A stretch of DNA of 64,000 bases. Origin: Flavobacterium sp. AG291. GTDB taxonomy: Bacteria; Bacteroidota; Bacteroidia; Flavobacteriales; Flavobacteriaceae. Each line of letters opens with the position of its first letter. Positions within the stretch are counted from its first letter, which is position 1. The DNA lies in NCBI RefSeq assembly GCF_003350375.1, contig NZ_QQAR01000014.1:1-64000 (forward strand). Direction: 5' to 3'. Below the pieces are notes generated by a model that ran no database searches, was not told the origin of the DNA, and saw only the letters and a list, made by a program, of their open reading frames with translations. Both the position numbers and the translations under genes were made by a program. Below, piece after piece: positions 61,307-64,000 of the stretch.

Positions 61307-62194
61307 ATGCGTGTATTTGTTACCGGAGCCTCAGGTTTTGTAGGCTCAGCCATAGTTAAGGAATTAATTGCATCAGGAATTCAGGTTTTAGGATTGGTGC
61401 GTTCTGAAAGTGCGCTTCAAAACTTATTGGCATCAGGTGCAGAAGGGCTTTTGGGAGATGTAAACGATCCGGAAATGCTGAAACAGGGTGCACAAAGTTG
61501 TGATGCGATAATCCATACAGCTTTTAATCATGATTTCTCAAAGTATAAAGAAAACTGTGAAGACGATAGAAAGGTTATCGAATGCTTTGGTGATGTTTTG
61601 GCAGGAACCGAAAAGCCATTGGTTATTACCTCAGGTATAGGTTTGTTGCGCTCTGAAAATCTTATTACCGAAGATGATGTTTTGCCTTTTGGTTCTGATG
61701 TTATCCCGAGGGCTGCAAGTGAAGAAGCTGCTGCCGTTGCGAGAAGTAAGGGAGTAAAAGCCTATATAGTGCGCCTGCCACCTACAGTGCATGGTGCCGG
61801 AGATCATGGTTTTGTTCCTATTATCATTGGCTTAGCCAAAAACAATAGGAAATCGGCCTACATCGGTGAGGGGCATAATCGCTGGTCGGCGGTACACAGG
61901 TTTGATGCTGCTAAACTGTACAGGCTCATTGTTGAGAAAAAACCGGAACAGCAGGTTTTTAACGCAGTTGCCGAAGAAGGCATACCGTTTAAAACTATTG
62001 CAGAAGCAATAGGCAATGGCCTGAATCTATCTACTGTTAGTCTTAATGCTGATGAGGCGGATAAACATTTTACATGGTTCAGTCATTTTGCAACGTTTAA
62101 CTGCGCTGCCTCTAGTGAAAAAACCAAAGCAATTTTAGAATGGAAGCCTGAACATATCGATCTGTTAAACGATATGAAGGAGAATTATTTTTAA
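61307..62194 (+). CDS. NAD(P)-dependent epimerase/SDR-family protein
   Basis: 295 residues from the ATG at 61307; the longer frame from 61283 adds eight residues before MRVFVTGASGFVGSAIV, the proper Rossmann start with GxxGxxG. Extended-SDR features follow: DVNDPEM and AIIHTAF as cofactor-contact loops, SGIGLL, and a central region ending HNRWSAVHRFDAAKLY. The canonical YxxxK is not obvious, so it may be an atypical SDR or a reductase-like NmrA/epimerase. Substrate unknown. Confidence 0.85.
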   Translation: MRVFVTGASGFVGSAIVKELIASGIQVLGLVRSESALQNLLASGAEGLLGDVNDPEMLKQGAQSCDAIIHTAFNHDFSKYKENCEDDRKVIECFGDVLAGTEKPLVITSGIGLLRSENLITEDDVLPFGSDVIPRAASEEAAAVARSKGVKAYIVRLPPTVHGAGDHGFVPIIIGLAKNNRKSAYIGEGHNRWSAVHRFDAAKLYRLIVEKKPEQQVFNAVAEEGIPFKTIAEAIGNGLNLSTVSLNADEADKHFTWFSHFATFNCAASSEKTKAILEWKPEHIDLLNDMKENYF

Positions 62195-62210
62195 TAATTA
62201 GGTCTTCTAA

Positions 62211-62248
62211 AATGAGCCTCAGCGAAAGCTGGGGCTTATTTTTTTTTG
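62211..62248 (+). terminator. Terminator after the epimerase gene
   Basis: AATGAGCCTCAGC pairs with GCTGGGGCTTATT around GAAA (one G-U pair) and is followed by a run of T. Confidence 0.85.
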
Positions 62249-62268
62249 TTAAAAATTCTGTATAATTA

Positions 62269-62299
62269 TTGTGTAGTTAAATGGCTTCATATATATTTG
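62269..62299 (+). promoter_or_regulatory. Promoter of the arsR-type operon
   Basis: TTG at 62269 and TATATTTG at 62292 with a 20-base spacer fit the Bacteroidota consensus well. The -7 box ends 18 bases before the ATG at 62318, which decides that start. Confidence 0.6.
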
Positions 62300-62317
62300 T
62301 CGTCAAATGACTACGCA

Positions 62318-62644
62318 ATGAATTTAAGACGTGACCCTTTTCAGGCTATAGCCGATCCAACCCGAAGAGCAATACTTTTGCTGCTGGCTTCGCAATCTAT
62401 GACTGCAGGCGCTATAGCGGCCAACTTTGATACTGCAAGGCCTACGGTTTCTAAACATCTTCAGATACTTACCGAATGCGAGCTGTTGAAACAGGAGCAA
62501 AATGGGAGGGAAGTCCATTACAGTTTAAATGGTCAGAAAATGAAAGAGATCGCCGATTTTATTGAGCCTTTCCGAATGATATGGGAAGACAGGTTCAATA
62601 AGCTTGAGGAAATCATGAAAAATTATAAACCAACCAACAAATAA
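62318..62644 (+). CDS. ArsR-family transcriptional regulator
   Basis: 108 residues from the ATG at 62318; the upstream frame from 62246 would start ahead of the promoter. The winged-helix domain is typical: [20 protein letters not shown] then [20 protein letters not shown] and the wing [11 protein letters not shown]. Metal-binding Cys pairs of ArsR/SmtB are lacking, as in the subgroup found with AHSA1-type proteins. It leads an operon with the AHSA1-like gene (5-base gap), a DoxX-like gene and a DUF4256 gene, and probably autoregulates it. Confidence 0.9.
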   Translation: MNLRRDPFQAIADPTRRAILLLLASQSMTAGAIAANFDTARPTVSKHLQILTECELLKQEQNGREVHYSLNGQKMKEIADFIEPFRMIWEDRFNKLEEIMKNYKPTNK

Positions 62645-62649
62645 TAATT

Positions 62650-63117
62650 ATGGAACGTAAAACGAAGGTAAATGCCGAAGAAGGCAAACGCGACCTTATA
62701 ATAATGCGGGAATTTGATCTCCCGGTAGCACTGCTGTTTATGGCTTATGAGAAGCCCGAAATAGTAGAGCAATGGATGGGAACAAAAGCCCTTAAATATG
62801 ATGCCCAAAAACATGGGAGCTACCAGTTTCAAACTAAAGGTCCAAATGGAGATGTAGTGTTCAGCGCTAACGGAACATTTCATGATGTTGTGCCAAACGA
62901 AAGGATCGTGCGTACTTTTGAAATGGAAAATGCGGGCTTTGGTGTACAGATCGAGTTTTTAGAATTCGAAGCGTTAACAGAGAATAGTAGCAGACTTGTG
63001 ACGCATGTGGTCTATAAATCGGGAGAATTAAGGGATGCAAACCTAAAACTGCCATTTGCCTGGGGTATTAATATGGCGCATGACCGACTGGAAGAAATTG
63101 TTGGTAAATTAAGATAA
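62650..63117 (+). CDS. SRPBCC/AHSA1-family protein
   Basis: 155 residues with the START-like ligand-binding fold pattern: MREFDLPVALLFMAYEKPEI (VWRAWTDPE-like opening), EQWMG, YQFQTKGPNGDVVFSANGTF, then FHDVVPNERIVRTFEMENAG and a final amphipathic helix. Such proteins bind small hydrophobic ligands and are often paired with an ArsR-type repressor, as here. Ligand unknown. The next gene follows after 6 bases. Confidence 0.88.
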   Translation: MERKTKVNAEEGKRDLIIMREFDLPVALLFMAYEKPEIVEQWMGTKALKYDAQKHGSYQFQTKGPNGDVVFSANGTFHDVVPNERIVRTFEMENAGFGVQIEFLEFEALTENSSRLVTHVVYKSGELRDANLKLPFAWGINMAHDRLEEIVGKLR

Positions 63118-63123
63118 CACATC

Positions 63124-63504
63124 ATGGAAAAAAGAAATAAGATCATCTATTGGATCGCTACTTTATGGCTCTCGTTAGGAATGACAGCTACAGGTATTGT
63201 TCAGCTAATGCAATTAGAAGAAGAAACTAAAAGTATGGAACGACTTGGCTATCCTGCTTATGTACTGACTTTGTTAGGAGTGTGGAAGATTTTAGGTGTA
63301 ATCGCTGTATTAATCCCTAAATTTACCTTAGTAAAAGAATGGGCTTATGCCGGATTTTTCTTTGCCATGAGCGGGGCAATCGTTTCGCATTTGGCAGTAC
63401 AGGATCCCGCAGGTGAGCTTTTTGGTCCGGCACTGCTATTGGTGCTTACTGTCGTGTCGTGGTATTTCAGGCCTGTCAACAGAAAAATTTCTTTAAATTC
63501 TTAA
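63124..63504 (+). CDS. DoxX-like membrane protein
   Basis: 126 residues with four membrane spans (IIYWIATLWLSLGMTATGIV, YVLTLLGVWKILGVIAVLI, WAYAGFFFAMSGAIVSHLAV, ALLLVLTVVSWYF), the arrangement of DoxX-like/DUF6326-type proteins commonly found in ArsR-AHSA1 operons. Function unknown. It ends 10 bases before the DUF4256 gene. Confidence 0.85.
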   Translation: MEKRNKIIYWIATLWLSLGMTATGIVQLMQLEEETKSMERLGYPAYVLTLLGVWKILGVIAVLIPKFTLVKEWAYAGFFFAMSGAIVSHLAVQDPAGELFGPALLLVLTVVSWYFRPVNRKISLNS

Positions 63505-63514
63505 ACGATATATT

Positions 63515-64000
63515 ATGACAGTTATAAATAAAAAAGAGTTATATGCCGAACAGGCTGATGGACTTATAAATGTTCTTAAAAACCGTTTTGAAAAGAATAT
63601 GTCCCGCCATAAAACAATTAAATGGGAAGATGTATTCGGCAGGTTAAAAACGAATCCTGTAAAACTCATGGCGCTGGATGCTATGGAAGAAACTGGAGGT
63701 GAACCTGATGTAGTAGGACAGGATGAAAAAACAGGAGAATACCTTTTTTATGATTGTTCAGCAGAGAGTCCTAAGGGGCGCAGGAGCGTTTGTTACGACC
63801 GTGCGGCATGGGAATCACGAAAAGAACACAAACCTGAAAATACAGCGATGGATATGGCAGCCGATATGGGTGTCGAAATACTTACGGAAGCGGAATATCG
63901 TTTTTTGCAGACCTTAGGAGAATTTGATACTAAAACGTCAAGCTGGGTAGCGACTCCGCCTGAAATACGAAAACTGAAAGGAGCCGTTTTTTGTGACAGG
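63515..64000 (+). CDS. DUF4256 family protein, cut by window end
   Basis: The frame is open for 162 codons from the ATG at 63515 to the end of the window and has no stop. It reads LINVLKNRFEKNMSRHKTIK, then MALDAMEETGGEPDVVG and SPKGRRSVCYDRAAWESRKE, the known pattern of DUF4256 proteins (about 185 residues), so some 20-25 residues are missing. Function unknown. It is the fourth gene of the ArsR-led operon. Confidence 0.85.
   Translation, partial: MTVINKKELYAEQADGLINVLKNRFEKNMSRHKTIKWEDVFGRLKTNPVKLMALDAMEETGGEPDVVGQDEKTGEYLFYDCSAESPKGRRSVCYDRAAWESRKEHKPENTAMDMAADMGVEILTEAEYRFLQTLGEFDTKTSSWVATPPEIRKLKGAVFCDR

Noticed and set aside
63723..63917. A 64-codon plus-strand ORF
   Set aside because: It overlaps the DUF4256 gene in another frame, and DUF4256 family motifs are clear in the main frame.

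Overview
The window is AT-rich chromosomal DNA from a member of the Bacteroidota, most likely a Flavobacterium-like member of the Flavobacteriaceae. The support is in the sequence: two proteins with type IX secretion (T9SS) C-terminal sorting domains, lipoproteins with short SCxx-type lipoboxes, Bacteroidota-style promoter -7 boxes (TAnnTTTG) 16-18 bases ahead of starts, Bacteroidota-type paired YD-repeat/RHS proteins, and a kdp operon with a split KdpD. No complete rRNA or tRNA gene and no CRISPR array was seen.

Layout. (1) 1-2.7 kb: a decayed mobile region with a broken phospholipase D-like nuclease (-), an oriT-like pair of stem-loops, and frameshifted mobC-like and MobA-type relaxase pseudogenes. 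(2) 2.8-10.5 kb: a two-gene RHS/YD-repeat unit ending in a predicted NucA/NucB-type DNase tip, followed by a ComJ-like lipoprotein as probable immunity. (3) 10.5-22.35 kb, minus strand: a tight 13-gene operon for a complete type II secretion-like machine (pseudopilin, prepilin peptidase, GspE ATPase, secretin, GspL/M-like, two lipoproteins, GspC-like, three minor pseudopilin-like proteins, GspF) with a small membrane protein at its end. (4) 22.5-30.7 kb: a second RHS/YD-repeat unit with a different tip (predicted clan CD-like cysteine peptidase) and its own lipoprotein. The two toxin units flank the secretion operon, which suggests but does not prove that it exports them. (5) 31,495-44,357: an integrative defence island bounded by a 14-bp direct repeat lying in the 3' end of a tRNA/tmRNA-like sequence. 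It carries a frameshifted tyrosine integrase, an excisionase-like HTH protein, a P4/D5-type helicase-primase, a lipoprotein, and a five-gene operon of a HEPN-like protein, HsdM, HsdS, an OLD/PtuA-like ATPase and a PtuB-like HNH nuclease. No HsdR is present. (6) 44.4-48.6 kb: two T9SS cargo proteins, one with six nearly identical 71-residue FG-GAP-like repeats and one with 14 RCC1 repeats. (7) 49-59.5 kb: a potassium-uptake locus with an NtrC-family regulator, small ORFs, kdpFABC, a porin-like gene, a short KdpD and a separate histidine kinase. (8) 59.6-64 kb: ordinary genes (rlmF, Crp/Fnr regulator, epimerase, an ArsR/AHSA1/DoxX-like/DUF4256 operon running off the end).

The two most unusual assemblies are the RHS toxin-T2SS-RHS toxin block, where conserved DNA on both sides of each tip/immunity pair marks a swappable cassette, and the HsdMS-ATPase-HNH operon, where an AAA/HNH pair occupies the place normally held by the type I restriction subunit.
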